Source: Paracoccus homiensis (GTDB taxonomy: Bacteria; Pseudomonadota; Alphaproteobacteria; Rhodobacterales; Rhodobacteraceae). From it: a DNA stretch of 64,000 bases. Every line of letters starts with the position of its first letter. The first letter of the stretch is position 1. The stretch covers positions 124,001-188,000 of the forward strand of contig NZ_FOHO01000001.1 of NCBI RefSeq assembly GCF_900111675.1, given 5' to 3'. The position numbers were made by a program, and so were the translations under genes. The notes under the pieces are model-generated. The model was not told where the DNA came from, made no database searches, and worked only from the letters and a program-made list of their open reading frames with translations. Positions 19,065 to 29,641 of the stretch are shown here, piece after piece.

Positions 19065-19667
19065 TTGTCTTTCTGTATCATTGCCTTGGGTGCGAACCTG
19101 CCATCCGCGTCGGGTAGCGCAAAAGAGACCCTTCGCGCGTCGGTGGGCATTCTGCATGCTGAACTGGATATTTCAATATGCAGGATCAGCGATCTTTGGG
19201 AAACCCCCGCGGTCCCCGCCGGCGCGGGTCCGGATTTCGCCAATGCGGCCCTGACCCTGACCACCGATCTGGCCGCATCCGATCTGTTGCAGCTGCTGCA
19301 CCGCATCGAGGCGCAGGCCGGGCGCGACCGCACGACCGGACGCTGGTCGGCCCGCGTGCTGGACCTGGACCTGATTGCCGTCGACGACCAGATCCACCCG
19401 GACCGCGCCACTTTGCAAGACTGGATCGACCTGCCTTTCGACGACCAGCAGCAACGCATCCCCGATCGGCTGATCCTGCCCCACCCCCGGATGCAGGATC
19501 GCGGCTTTGTCCTGGCACCGCTGGCGCAGATCGCGCCCGACTGGCGTCATCCGGTTACCGGCCACAGTGTCAGCCGGATGCTGGCCGATCTTCCGGCCGA
19601 TCAGGTGGCGGGCATGCGCCGTGACCCTGGGTTTGATCTTGACAATCGGCCGGATTATCAGCACTAG
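19065..19667 (+). CDS. folK: 2-amino-4-hydroxy-6-hydroxymethyldihydropteridine diphosphokinase
   Basis: This 200-residue enzyme transfers pyrophosphate from ATP to 6-hydroxymethyl-7,8-dihydropterin in folate synthesis. Visible motifs are ALGANLPS at about 7-14, the long [12 protein letters not shown] at about 93-104 with the metal-binding acidic pair, and [13 protein letters not shown] at about 138-150. I chose the TTG at 19065 because AAAGAGG lies 4 bases before it and homologues start close to the ALGANLP strand; an upstream in-frame TTG at 19014 would add 17 residues. It is followed by rpoZ after 47 bases. Confidence 0.95.
   Translation: MSFCIIALGANLPSASGSAKETLRASVGILHAELDISICRISDLWETPAVPAGAGPDFANAALTLTTDLAASDLLQLLHRIEAQAGRDRTTGRWSARVLDLDLIAVDDQIHPDRATLQDWIDLPFDDQQQRIPDRLILPHPRMQDRGFVLAPLAQIAPDWRHPVTGHSVSRMLADLPADQVAGMRRDPGFDLDNRPDYQH
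19639..19667 (+). promoter_or_regulatory. Candidate promoter of rpoZ inside the folK 3' end
   Basis: A perfect TTGACA -35 (19639-19644) is followed after 17 bases by CACTAG, a weak -10. It may give rpoZ and rsh expression independent of folK. Confidence 0.33.
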
Positions 19668-19714
19668 TCCGTCTTCGCCCCGGATATCCGATTCGCAAAA
19701 GCACAGGTGAAGTC

Positions 19715-20071
19715 ATGGCCCGCGTAACGGTTGAAGATTGCGTCGACAAAGTTCCCAACCGCTTTGATCTGGTGATGCTGGCCTCGCATCGCGCACGCGA
19801 AATCACATCAGGCAGCGCGCCCACCGTGGACCGCGACAACGACAAGAACCCCGTCGTTGCCCTGCGTGAAATCGCCGATGAAACCCAGCCCGTCGATGAT
19901 CTGCGCGAGCGGATGATCGAATCGACCCAGACCCAGATCGAAGTCGACGAACCCGAAGAAGACGCGATGGCGCTGCTTCTGGGTGCGGAAGTCGACAAGC
20001 CCAAGCCCGCCGACGAGGAATCGGAAGAGCGGATGCTGCGCATGATGCTGGAAGCAAACCAGCGCGGCTGA
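19715..20071 (+). CDS. rpoZ: RNA polymerase omega subunit
   Basis: This 118-residue small subunit helps fold beta-prime and forms part of a ppGpp site in RNA polymerase. The N terminus is diagnostic: [20 protein letters not shown], then LASHRAREI and [24 protein letters not shown]. An acidic C-terminal extension follows, as in other alphaproteobacteria. It is directly followed by rsh, the classic rpoZ-spoT gene order. Confidence 0.98.
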   Translation: MARVTVEDCVDKVPNRFDLVMLASHRAREITSGSAPTVDRDNDKNPVVALREIADETQPVDDLRERMIESTQTQIEVDEPEEDAMALLLGAEVDKPKPADEESEERMLRMMLEANQRG

Positions 20072-20096
20072 CAGGAATACGGGGTCTTCGGCGGAT

Positions 20097-22208
20097 ATGA
20101 TTGATGTCGAAGACCTCATCGCGCTGGTTCGCAACTATAACCCGCGCAGCAATTCGGACCTGATCCGTGATGCCTACGAATATGGCATGCGGATGCATGA
20201 AGGTCAGTTCCGCCATTCCGGCGAACCCTATTTCACCCATCCGATCGCCGTTGCCGCCATCCTGACGGAAATGCGGCTGGACGATTCGACCATCGTCACG
20301 GCGCTGCTGCATGACACGGTCGAGGACACCCGTTCCACCAAATCCGAGATCGCGCAGATCTTCAGCCCGGAAATCGCGGATCTGGTCGATGGCGTCACCA
20401 AGCTGACCAACTTGGAACTGTCCAGCACGCAGTCCAAACAGGCCGAGAATTTCCGCAAGCTGTTCATGGCGATGTCGCGCGATATGCGCGTCATTCTGGT
20501 CAAGCTGGCCGACCGCCTGCACAACATGCGCACGATCCGGTCCATGCGTCCTGAAAAGCAGGTCAAGAAGGCCCGCGAGACGATGGACATCTATGCCCCG
20601 CTGGCCGGGCGCATGGGGATGCAGTGGATGCGCGAAGAGCTGGAGGATCTGGCCTTCAAGGTCATCAATCCCGAGGCCCGCAACTCGATCATCCGGCGCT
20701 TTGTCAGCCTGCAGAAGGAATCGGGCGACATCATCGGCCAGATCACGGCCGATATCCGCAACGAACTGGATCGCGAAGGCATCGACGCCGACGTGTTCGG
20801 GCGCGCCAAGAAGCCGTTTTCGGTCTGGCGCAAGATGCAGGAAAAGCAGCTGGCCTTTTCGCGGTTGTCCGACATCTACGGCTTTCGCATCATCACCCGC
20901 AGCGAGGCCGATTGCTATCGGGCGCTTGGGGTGATCCATCACCGCTGGCGCGCGGTGCCGGGGCGGTTCAAGGATTATATCAGCCAGCCGAAATCCAACG
21001 GCTACCGCTCGATCCATACCACGGTTTCGGGCCGCGACGGCAAGCGGGTCGAGGTGCAGATCCGCACCCGACAGATGCACGAGGTCGCCGAGGCCGGGGT
21101 GGCCGCACATTGGGCCTATCGCGACGGCGTGCGCACCAAGAACCCCTTTGCCGTCGATCCTGCCGCGTGGATCGACACGCTGACCGATCGCTTCGAGGGC
21201 GAGGATCACAACGAATTCCTCGAGCATGTAAAGCTTGAGATGTATCAGGATCAGGTCTTCTGCTTCACGCCCAAGGGCGATGTGATGCAGCTGCCCAAGG
21301 GCGCGACCCCGATCGATTTCGCCTATGCGATCCATACCCGGCTGGGAAATTCCTGTGTCGGCGCCAAGATCGACGGCATCCGTGTGCCGCTGTGGACGCG
21401 GCTGAAGAACGGCCAGCAGGTCGATATCATCGCCGCCTCGGGGCAGCGCCCGCAGGCGACATGGCTGGACATCGTCGTGACCGGTCGCGCCAAGGCCGCC
21501 ATCCGCCGCAGCCTGCGCGAGGAAGATCGCGACCGCTTTATCCGGCTGGGCCGCGAACTGGTCCGGGTCAGTTTCGAACATGTCGGTCGCAAGGCCACCG
21601 ACAAGGCGCTGCGCACGGCGGCCAAGCATATGGGCGTGGATGGCGCCGAGGAATTGCTGGCGCGGATCGGCAGCGCCGAACACTCGGCCAAAGAGGTTCT
21701 GGATGTCCTTTATCCCGAACTGGCCGATCAGCAGGAAGAACTGGAAGGTCGCCCCATCGCCGGGCTGGAGGCCGATGCAGCCTTTACCCGCGCCGGCTGT
21801 TGCAGCCCGCTGCCGGGCGAACGCATTGTCGGCATCACCTATCGCGGCAAGGGATTGGTCATCCATGCCATCGACTGCCCGGTTCTGGCCGAATACGAAG
21901 ACAGCCCGAACCGCTGGGTCGATCTGCAATGGCGCGACGGACGTCACCCCGCCGCCTATTCGACGACGCTGGACCTGACGATCCGTCACGATGCGGGTGT
22001 GCTGGGGCGGATTTGCACCTTGATCGGGCAGCAAGGGGCGAATATCTCGGACCTCGACTTCAAGGATCGGAAGCCCGACTTCTACCGGATCGAGATGGAA
22101 GTAGAGCTGCGCGACCACGAACACCTGCACGCTGTCCTGACCGCATTGGAGGCGGAAAGCGACGTGGCGCAGGTGTCGCGGATCCGGAACCCGGACCTGA
22201 AGCCTTAG
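20097..22208 (+). CDS. rsh: Bifunctional (p)ppGpp synthetase/hydrolase (RelA/SpoT, Rsh)
   Basis: This 703-residue enzyme makes and degrades the alarmone (p)ppGpp. The hydrolase domain has an intact HD site (His72-Asp73 in LLHDTVEDT), so hydrolysis should be active. The synthetase domain has the substrate loop DYISQPKSNGYRSIHT near 291-306. A TGS domain follows around 390-450, a conserved Cys pair (AGCCSPLPGE) near 567, and an ACT domain at the C terminus from about 628. Alphaproteobacteria normally carry a single bifunctional Rsh, as here. It sits 25 bases after rpoZ and upstream of a DUF2062 gene. Confidence 0.98.
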   Translation: MIDVEDLIALVRNYNPRSNSDLIRDAYEYGMRMHEGQFRHSGEPYFTHPIAVAAILTEMRLDDSTIVTALLHDTVEDTRSTKSEIAQIFSPEIADLVDGVTKLTNLELSSTQSKQAENFRKLFMAMSRDMRVILVKLADRLHNMRTIRSMRPEKQVKKARETMDIYAPLAGRMGMQWMREELEDLAFKVINPEARNSIIRRFVSLQKESGDIIGQITADIRNELDREGIDADVFGRAKKPFSVWRKMQEKQLAFSRLSDIYGFRIITRSEADCYRALGVIHHRWRAVPGRFKDYISQPKSNGYRSIHTTVSGRDGKRVEVQIRTRQMHEVAEAGVAAHWAYRDGVRTKNPFAVDPAAWIDTLTDRFEGEDHNEFLEHVKLEMYQDQVFCFTPKGDVMQLPKGATPIDFAYAIHTRLGNSCVGAKIDGIRVPLWTRLKNGQQVDIIAASGQRPQATWLDIVVTGRAKAAIRRSLREEDRDRFIRLGRELVRVSFEHVGRKATDKALRTAAKHMGVDGAEELLARIGSAEHSAKEVLDVLYPELADQQEELEGRPIAGLEADAAFTRAGCCSPLPGERIVGITYRGKGLVIHAIDCPVLAEYEDSPNRWVDLQWRDGRHPAAYSTTLDLTIRHDAGVLGRICTLIGQQGANISDLDFKDRKPDFYRIEMEVELRDHEHLHAVLTALEAESDVAQVSRIRNPDLKP

Positions 22209-22248
22209 TCCGCTGCCCCTGACGGGGCTGAAATGATCGGGTGATACG

Positions 22249-22887
22249 GTGTTCAAGCGGCGCAAGCCCCGCAGCTATGGCCAGATGGCCAGCGACATGA
22301 TCTATCCGCGCGGCGGATGGCGGCGCGCGGGCACCTATGTCCTGCACCGCCTGCGCCGCCTGCCCGACCAGCCCCATCGCATCGGTCGCGGCGTCGCGGC
22401 GGGGGTCTTTGTGTCCTTCACGCCGATCTTCGGGCTGCATTTCCTGTCGGCCGCAGCCTGCGCCTGGGTCATCGGCGGCAATATCCTTGCCGCGCTGCTG
22501 GCGACCTTTGTCGGCAACCCGATCACCTTTCCCTTTATCGCGCTGGCCAGCGTCAGCCTGGGCCGGCGGCTTCTGGGACTGGGGGGCGAACTGCCGCCGC
22601 ATTTCATCTTTGGCGAATTCGGCCGCGCCAGCGCCGAGACATGGCACAATATCAAGTCGATCTTCGGCCCCGAAACCGCGCATTGGGGGCATTTGGCCGA
22701 TTTCTTCTGGCAGATCTACTGGCCCTATGTCGTGGGTGGCACGATCATCGGGCTGTTCGTCAGCGCCCTGTCTCATTATCTGACGGTGCCGGTCATCCGC
22801 GCCTATCACCGGCGACGGTCTAAGAAGATGGCCGACCGGATCGCACGGGTCCGCCGCGCCAGCCGTCCGCAGGATCCCGACGCCTAA
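22249..22887 (+). CDS. DUF2062 membrane protein
   Basis: This 212-residue inner-membrane protein has the DUF2062 region: IGRGVAAGVFVSFTPIFGLHFLSAA at about 44-68 and ALLATFVGNPITFPFIALASVSLGRRLLG, plus a third hydrophobic segment near 165-185. The ends are very basic. The start is GTG. DUF2062 proteins often lie near glycosyltransferases or Rsh, but have no defined biochemical role. It follows rsh by 40 bases and overlaps the end of the convergent dehydrogenase gene by 4 bases. Confidence 0.85.
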   Translation: MFKRRKPRSYGQMASDMIYPRGGWRRAGTYVLHRLRRLPDQPHRIGRGVAAGVFVSFTPIFGLHFLSAAACAWVIGGNILAALLATFVGNPITFPFIALASVSLGRRLLGLGGELPPHFIFGEFGRASAETWHNIKSIFGPETAHWGHLADFFWQIYWPYVVGGTIIGLFVSALSHYLTVPVIRAYHRRRSKKMADRIARVRRASRPQDPDA

Positions 22888-23792
22888 TAGCCTTGCCGGC
22901 GATCGACCAGAAACCGCGCCGACTGCCCGGCCATGACCCGGCGCAGGTTGTCGGCCACAACCGTCGCCGCCGTCCGGGCGCGCGTGTCTGCGGCGATATG
23001 TGGGGTGACGGTGATGCCGGGATGCGCCCAGAATGGATGATCAGGGGGCAAAGGCTCGGCCCGGAACACATCCAGCACGGCATGGCCCAGATGCCCCCTG
23101 TCCAGCGCCGCGATCAGCGCCTGATCGTCGATGGCCGTGCCGCGCCCCGGATTGATCAGGAAGGCGCCCTGCGGCAGCAGTGCCAGACGTTCGGCATCCA
23201 GAATGTTGCGGGTACGGGCTGTGTCGGGCAGCAGGTTGATCAGGATCTGGGCCTGCGACAATGCCTGCGCCAGATCATCGCCACCGAATACCCGGACACC
23301 CGGCACCGGCCGACCCGAGGCGCTGAAACCCGCGACCTGAAACCCGATCGGCCCCAGCATCGCCGCCACGGCGCGCCCCAACTCTCCCATGCCCAGAATG
23401 GTGATCCTGCGATCCTGCGCCAAGGGCGGGATCTGTCCGCCCCGCCACAGGCCGTCCTGACGATAGCGGTCCATGCCCAGATGCGCGCGCATCGCCCATC
23501 CGGTGCAGAATTCGGCCATGCCCTGCGCCAGACCGGGATCGACCATCCGGGCAAGGGGCTGGGTCAGGGTCGGGTTGGTCACGATACGTTCGACCCCGGC
23601 CCACAGGCTTTGGACCAGCCTTGCGTTGCGATAGGGGGTCAGATCCTCGATCTCGCCGCCGGGGGCATAGATGATCGCATCGACCTGCGCGGGATCGGCC
23701 GTGCGGCGCAGATCCATTTCGGGGCAGGCATCCCGCAGGGGCGGGGCCCATTCGTCCCACATGCTGTCGGGGGCGGCGAACAGAACCAGCAT
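22884..23792 (-). CDS. ghrA: D-2-hydroxyacid dehydrogenase, GhrA type
   Basis: This 302-residue NAD(P)H-dependent enzyme probably reduces glyoxylate or hydroxypyruvate. The nucleotide-binding motif GMGELG lies at 134-139, and the catalytic triad Arg217 (NPGRGTAID), Glu246 (FRAEPLP) and His265 (TPHIAAD) is complete. I chose the ATG at 23792: it is preceded by CCGAGG, which includes the last codon of rodA, whose stop lies 4 bases upstream. The gene is thus translationally coupled to the cell-elongation operon, with no obvious metabolic link to it. Confidence 0.87.
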   Translation of the reverse strand: MLVLFAAPDSMWDEWAPPLRDACPEMDLRRTADPAQVDAIIYAPGGEIEDLTPYRNARLVQSLWAGVERIVTNPTLTQPLARMVDPGLAQGMAEFCTGWAMRAHLGMDRYRQDGLWRGGQIPPLAQDRRITILGMGELGRAVAAMLGPIGFQVAGFSASGRPVPGVRVFGGDDLAQALSQAQILINLLPDTARTRNILDAERLALLPQGAFLINPGRGTAIDDQALIAALDRGHLGHAVLDVFRAEPLPPDHPFWAHPGITVTPHIAADTRARTAATVVADNLRRVMAGQSARFLVDRRQGY

Positions 23793-23796
23793 GGCG

Positions 23797-24936
23797 TTAC
23801 CTCGGGCGGTGGACATGGGCGGACTGGATCATGCCAAAGGCCATCAGCAGGATCATCATGGCGGTGCCGCCGTAACTGACCAGCGGCAAGGGCACACCGA
23901 CAACCGGCATCAGCCCCATGACCATGCCCATATTGACCGAGAAATACAGGAAGAACGCCCCGGCGATGCCGATGGTCATCAGACTGGCAAAGCGGTCGCG
24001 ATTGGTCAGCGCCGAATACAGGCAGAACCCCAGGATCAGCAGATACAGCATCAGCAAGGAAAAGGCCCCGACAAAGCCGAACTCTTCGGCCAGAACGGTG
24101 AAGATGAAGTCGGTCTGCTTTTCGGGCAGGAAGTTCAGCCGCGATTGCGTGCCCTGCATATAGCCGCGCCCGGACCAGCCCCCCGATCCCAGCGCGATCT
24201 GCGCCTGGGTGATGTTGTAGCCCGCGCCAAGCGGGTCCGATGAGGGATCAAGAAAGGTGTCGATGCGGCGGAACTGATAGTCCTTCAACAGCTGCCAATC
24301 GGTGCCCCGGCTTTCCATGACCGTCCCGACCAGCGCCACCACCAGCATGATCACCGCGCCGAAATACCACAGCGACACACCCGCCGCGAACATCACGATC
24401 CCGCCGCCCGCGACCAGCAGGATCGCGGTGCCCAGATCGGGCTGGGTCAGCACCAGAAAGGTCGGCAGCAGGATCAGCAGGACCGGCACCAGCACCCATA
24501 AGGGCCGCGACACCCGCCGCGTGCCCAGCCAGTCGTAATAGGCCGCCAACAGCAGCACCAAGGCGATCTTCATCAGCTCGGACGGTTGCAGCTTGATCGG
24601 GCCCAGATCGATCCAGCGCTGCGCCCCCATGCCGACATGGCCGAACATCTCGACCGCGACCAGCAGAAGCAGGCAACCGACATAGGCAAAGACCGAAATG
24701 CCGCGCCAGAACCAGATCGGCACAAAGGCCAGCGCGATCATCGCCACCATGCCCACCGCAAAACGGTACATCTGCGGCTTGGCCCATGTATCCGCATCTC
24801 CCCCGGCCACGGAATACAGCATCAGGAAACCGACCGACGATACCGCCGCCAGCAGGATGACCAGCGGCCAGTTCAGATACAGGAACTTGCGCCAGCCGAC
24901 GGGAACCTGTGCGACCTGATAATCCAGATAGGACAT
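23797..24936 (-). CDS. rodA: Peptidoglycan glycosyltransferase RodA (SEDS family)
   Basis: This polytopic inner-membrane protein of 379 residues polymerises lipid II during lateral wall growth in complex with PBP2. It has about ten hydrophobic helices. Characteristic SEDS segments are WIDLGPIKLQPSELMKIALVLLLA near 98-121 (quoted in parts), LGSGGWSGRGYMQGTQSRLNFLPEKQTDFIF, which includes the catalytic-region Asp, and the C-terminal VPLPLVSYGGTAMM. It lies 15 bases after mrdA in the elongasome operon. Confidence 0.97.
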   Translation of the reverse strand: MSYLDYQVAQVPVGWRKFLYLNWPLVILLAAVSSVGFLMLYSVAGGDADTWAKPQMYRFAVGMVAMIALAFVPIWFWRGISVFAYVGCLLLLVAVEMFGHVGMGAQRWIDLGPIKLQPSELMKIALVLLLAAYYDWLGTRRVSRPLWVLVPVLLILLPTFLVLTQPDLGTAILLVAGGGIVMFAAGVSLWYFGAVIMLVVALVGTVMESRGTDWQLLKDYQFRRIDTFLDPSSDPLGAGYNITQAQIALGSGGWSGRGYMQGTQSRLNFLPEKQTDFIFTVLAEEFGFVGAFSLLMLYLLILGFCLYSALTNRDRFASLMTIGIAGAFFLYFSVNMGMVMGLMPVVGVPLPLVSYGGTAMMILLMAFGMIQSAHVHRPR

Positions 24937-24951
24937 TGCCGCCCCTTCCCC

Positions 24952-26898
24952 TCAGGCCCGGCTGCGGCCGGGTTGCGGCGGCGTGGGCGTATAAAGATGC
25001 ATGGCGTTGTGGCGTTCCTCCATCGCGGCACGCTCGCCCGATGGGACCGCATCCAAGGGTGGCAGACCACCCGCCAGCGCGAACAGCATGATGTCGCGGG
25101 CAATCGGCGCGGCCGCGGTCGATCCGCCGCCGCCATGTTCCACCACGACCGAGCAGGCATAGCGCGGCGCCTCATAGGGCGCATAGCAGACGAACAGCGC
25201 GTGATCGCGCCGGTTCCACGGCAGCTGATCGTTGCGGATGACGCCGCGCGCGCGTTCCGCGGCGGTGATGTTGCGCACCTGGCTGGTGCCGGTCTTGCCC
25301 GCCATCCGCCACTCATCCGGCAGGATCCGCGACCGCGAGGCCGTGCCGCGGCTGCCGTTCATCACCGCGTCCATCCCCGCACGCGCCTGACGCAGGTTCA
25401 GCGGATTTATGTCCAGATCCTCGAATTCCGGGGCCACCTGCGGCACACCATCGATGGCCCGGATCAGCCGCGGCTGGATCACCTTCCCCGAGGCGATCCG
25501 CGCCGTCATCACCGCCAGTTGCAGCGGCGAGGCCAGCACATAACCCTGCCCGATCGAGGCGTTCAGGCTGTCACCAATCTGCCAGTCCTGATCATAGCGC
25601 GCCTTCTTCCAGGCCCGGTCCGGCGCGATCCCTTCGGCCACGGCGGACATCGGCAGATCGTGATGCACCCCCACGCCCAGCTTGCGGGCCATGGCGGCGA
25701 TGCGGTCGATGCCGACACGTTGCGACAGTTCGTAATAATAGACGTCGCAGCTTTGCTCCAGGCTTTGGACGGCATCCATCATGCCATGCCCGCCCCGCCG
25801 CCAGCAGTGAAAGCGTCGGCCACCGACCTCGGTATGGCCGGGGCAGTAGAACCGAGAACCGCCATTGATGACGCCGGACTCCAGCCCCGCAAGCAGCGTC
25901 ACCATCTTGAAGGTCGAGCCCGGCGGATAGACGCCCTGAACCGTCTTGTCGGCCAACGGGCGGTGGTCATGCCCCATCAGTGCCTTGTAATCGGTCGATG
26001 AAATCCCGCGCACGAATTTGTTCGGATCGAAGCTGGGCGAGGAACAGATCGCGACCAGTTCGCCGGTCTGGACATCCATCACCACGGCAGCGGCGCTTTC
26101 CTCGCCCATGCGTTGGGCGGCATAGTTCTGCAAGGCGGCGTCGATGGTCAGTTGCACGGTCGCGCCCTGCTGACCTTCCTGCCGGCCCAGCTCGCGCATT
26201 TCGCGCCCGGCGCTGTTCACCTCGACCCGCCGTGCACCGGCCTTGCCGCGCAGCGATTCTTCCAGCTTGGATTCGACCCCGACCTTGCCCAACTGAAACT
26301 CGGGCAGCATCAGAACCGGGTCGGGTTCCTCGATCTTGGACAGATCGTAATCGGACACCGGGCCGACATAGCCCAGCACATGCGCCAGATCGCCCGCACG
26401 GGGGTAAACCCGCGACAGGCCCGATTCCGGCGTCACCCCCGGCAGCGCGGGCGCATTCACCGCGATCGAGCCGAACTGTTCCCAGCTGAGGCGATCCGCC
26501 AGAACGATCGGCGTGACCGCGCTGCGTTTGGAAAATTCTTCCATCAGTTCGTCGATGCGCTGCTCGCTCAGCGGGATCAGGCGCGACAGGCGGCGCAGAA
26601 CCTGCGCCACATCGCCGCCCGCCTCTTCGCGGGTCAGGGTGACGCGGTAATTCTGTTCGTTGCCCGCGATCAGCGCCCCATGCCGATCATGGATCAGCCC
26701 CCGCGCAGGCGGCAGCAGCCGGATCTTGATCGAATTGCCGTCAGACAGCATCCGGTATTCATCCGCATGATCCAACTGCATCGAGCGAAGCCGCATTCCC
26801 AGCCCGCCGATCACGCCCAACTGAATGCCGCCCAGCATCAGCCCGCGACGCGTCACCAGACGGCTGCTGGCCTGAATATCCTGGGGCGAGCGTTTCAT
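24952..26898 (-). CDS. mrdA: Penicillin-binding protein 2 (elongation transpeptidase)
   Basis: This class B PBP of 648 residues cross-links peptidoglycan for cell elongation. It has one N-terminal membrane anchor (about 20-38), a dimerisation/pedestal domain, and a C-terminal transpeptidase domain with the active-site Ser328 in GSTFKM, the SCD box (EQSCDVYYYEL) and the KTG box (GKTGTSQV) near 533. The length is typical. Its ATG overlaps the mreD stop by 4 bases, and rodA follows. Confidence 0.97.
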   Translation of the reverse strand: MKRSPQDIQASSRLVTRRGLMLGGIQLGVIGGLGMRLRSMQLDHADEYRMLSDGNSIKIRLLPPARGLIHDRHGALIAGNEQNYRVTLTREEAGGDVAQVLRRLSRLIPLSEQRIDELMEEFSKRSAVTPIVLADRLSWEQFGSIAVNAPALPGVTPESGLSRVYPRAGDLAHVLGYVGPVSDYDLSKIEEPDPVLMLPEFQLGKVGVESKLEESLRGKAGARRVEVNSAGREMRELGRQEGQQGATVQLTIDAALQNYAAQRMGEESAAAVVMDVQTGELVAICSSPSFDPNKFVRGISSTDYKALMGHDHRPLADKTVQGVYPPGSTFKMVTLLAGLESGVINGGSRFYCPGHTEVGGRRFHCWRRGGHGMMDAVQSLEQSCDVYYYELSQRVGIDRIAAMARKLGVGVHHDLPMSAVAEGIAPDRAWKKARYDQDWQIGDSLNASIGQGYVLASPLQLAVMTARIASGKVIQPRLIRAIDGVPQVAPEFEDLDINPLNLRQARAGMDAVMNGSRGTASRSRILPDEWRMAGKTGTSQVRNITAAERARGVIRNDQLPWNRRDHALFVCYAPYEAPRYACSVVVEHGGGGSTAAAPIARDIMLFALAGGLPPLDAVPSGERAAMEERHNAMHLYTPTPPQPGRSRA

Positions 26899-27434
26899 GC
26901 GTTATGTCTCATCATTTCGGCCTCGGCGGCGCTGATCCGGCGCAAACCGATCAGCCAGCGCGCGCCGAACACGACCAGCGGATAGCAGGCCACCGTCGCC
27001 AGATATTGCAGGATCACCTGACCCAGCACCGGCACGGGCAGCAGGAACAGGAACTGCACGATGCGATAGCCCAGCATCATCATCCCGATCAAGATCGACA
27101 CGCGCAGCCATTCAACCATGAATGGCTGATCGCGCCAACGGTGCTCGCGACCTCGTGCGGCCTCGCTGCCCAGAAGGACGAAAAAGGCCCACAGCCCAAG
27201 CGGCCGCAGCAGCAGCACATCCTCGATGGCAAAGAACAGCACGATCGGCAGGGCCCCGACCTGATCAGGACGGCGCAGAACCCAGGCGAACATCAGGCAC
27301 AGGCCCAGATCCGGACCCGGCCAGCCCGCGAATCCGCTGGACAGTGGCAGCAACCGCCAGAACAGGATCGCCGCCTCGCAGGCCAGAAACAGCAGGGCAC
27401 TGGCGACCACGTGGCGGTGGGCGCCGTCGATCAT
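26895..27434 (-). CDS. mreD: Rod shape-determining protein MreD
   Basis: This small polytopic inner-membrane protein of 179 residues has five or six hydrophobic helices and belongs to the elongasome. Sequence conservation in MreD is low. The call rests on hydropathy, length and its place between mreC and mrdA, with 4-base overlaps on both sides. Alphaproteobacterial MreD proteins share the WPGPDLGLCLMFAWVLRRPD-type early segment seen here. It links MreB and MreC to the synthases. Confidence 0.92.
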   Translation of the reverse strand: MIDGAHRHVVASALLFLACEAAILFWRLLPLSSGFAGWPGPDLGLCLMFAWVLRRPDQVGALPIVLFFAIEDVLLLRPLGLWAFFVLLGSEAARGREHRWRDQPFMVEWLRVSILIGMMMLGYRIVQFLFLLPVPVLGQVILQYLATVACYPLVVFGARWLIGLRRISAAEAEMMRHNA

Positions 27435-28369
27435 GGTTCTGTTCCGGTGGCCAATGCGTCGGTGCTTTGGGCCTGATCCACGGGTGAATCAGGCATGACC
27501 GGCCCGATCAGGCCCTGATCGCCGGGCGGGATCAGGGTTCCAGCCTCGCTGATCGCCTCGGCCGGGTGCGAGCGCAGCACGCGCAGGAATTCCAGCCGCC
27601 CGTAATCGGCGGCCATGCGCAGCCGCATCCGCCCATCGCTGCCAAGCGCGACCTGCCCGGCCAGCAACCCCGCCGGGAACACACCCCCATCGCCCGAGGT
27701 CACGACCCGGTCGCCGGGGCGCACGTTGTCGGGGCTTTCGATGAAGTCCAGAAACGGCAGACCGCTGTTGTCGCCGGTCAGCAGCGCCCGCTGACCCGAA
27801 GGTTGAACCGTCACCGGGATCCGGCTGGAGGGATCGGTCAGCAACACGACGCGACTGGTGCGCTGGCCGACGCCGGATATGCGCCCGACCAGTCCCAACC
27901 CGTCCATCGTCGCCCAGCCATCGACGATACCGTCCTGCGTGCCGACATTCAGCAACACAGATTGCCGAAAGGCCGAACCGCTATCGGCCATGACCACGCC
28001 CGTCACACTGGTCAGGGCGGCATCGATGCGCACATTGTTCTGGGCCAGCAGTTTCGAGTTTTCCTGCTCAAGCTGCACGGCGGCCTCTTTCCACGCCTGC
28101 ATCTTTTGCAGCTCTCGCCGCAATTCTTGGTTCTGTTCGTAGATCCGGGCATAGGACTGAAAGCCCGATACCATCTGCGTGACCTTCGCCACCGGGATCA
28201 GCGCCCAATCGAAACTGGGCACCACCCGGTCGATGATCGCCACGCGCATCTGTTCTGCCCTGGGGCTGTCGATGCGCCAGAACAGAAACAGCGCGATCAG
28301 CACGATGGATACCAGCGCGATCAGAACGCGTCGGATCGGTGTGCTGAAATCTGGTCCCTTGCGCGCCAT
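27431..28369 (-). CDS. mreC: Rod shape-determining protein MreC
   Basis: This 312-residue protein has a basic N terminus, one membrane helix at about 14-32, a coiled-coil stretch at about 75-110 (YEQNQELRRELQKMQAWKEA, part), and a periplasmic beta-barrel domain with LLTDPSSRIPV and GDRVVTSGDGGVFPAGL. MreC activates PBP2. The C-terminal 40 residues are probably disordered. The start has GGAG about 8 bases upstream. It lies 25 bases after mreB. Confidence 0.96.
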   Translation of the reverse strand: MARKGPDFSTPIRRVLIALVSIVLIALFLFWRIDSPRAEQMRVAIIDRVVPSFDWALIPVAKVTQMVSGFQSYARIYEQNQELRRELQKMQAWKEAAVQLEQENSKLLAQNNVRIDAALTSVTGVVMADSGSAFRQSVLLNVGTQDGIVDGWATMDGLGLVGRISGVGQRTSRVVLLTDPSSRIPVTVQPSGQRALLTGDNSGLPFLDFIESPDNVRPGDRVVTSGDGGVFPAGLLAGQVALGSDGRMRLRMAADYGRLEFLRVLRSHPAEAISEAGTLIPPGDQGLIGPVMPDSPVDQAQSTDALATGTEP

Positions 28370-28394
28370 TCACAATCTCCGCGACACGCGCGGA

Positions 28395-29486
<1,092 letters not shown>

Positions 29487-29602
29487 TCAACTGTCCCCGC
29501 GAACCGGGATTCGTCCCGGAACTGCGCCGCCCCATATAAAAGGGTAAACGCGTCCATAAAAGCCCCGTGATGCAAGGATGCGCGGCGTCACGCCGTCGTG
29601 AG

Positions 29603-29632
29603 AACGGCGCCGGGGGATGATCCGGCGCCGTT
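29603..29632 (-). terminator. Hairpin after leuA, likely terminator
   Basis: AACGGCGCCGG pairs with CCGGCGCCGTT (29603-29613 with 29622-29632), just past the leuA stop. The base run after it on the minus strand is not T-rich, so efficiency is uncertain. Confidence 0.55.
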
Positions 29633-29641
29633 TGCCGCAGT

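Noticed and set aside
19803..22265. 820-codon minus-strand open frame opposite rsh
   Set aside because: An antisense shadow of rpoZ-rsh without any recognisable domain or ribosome-binding site.
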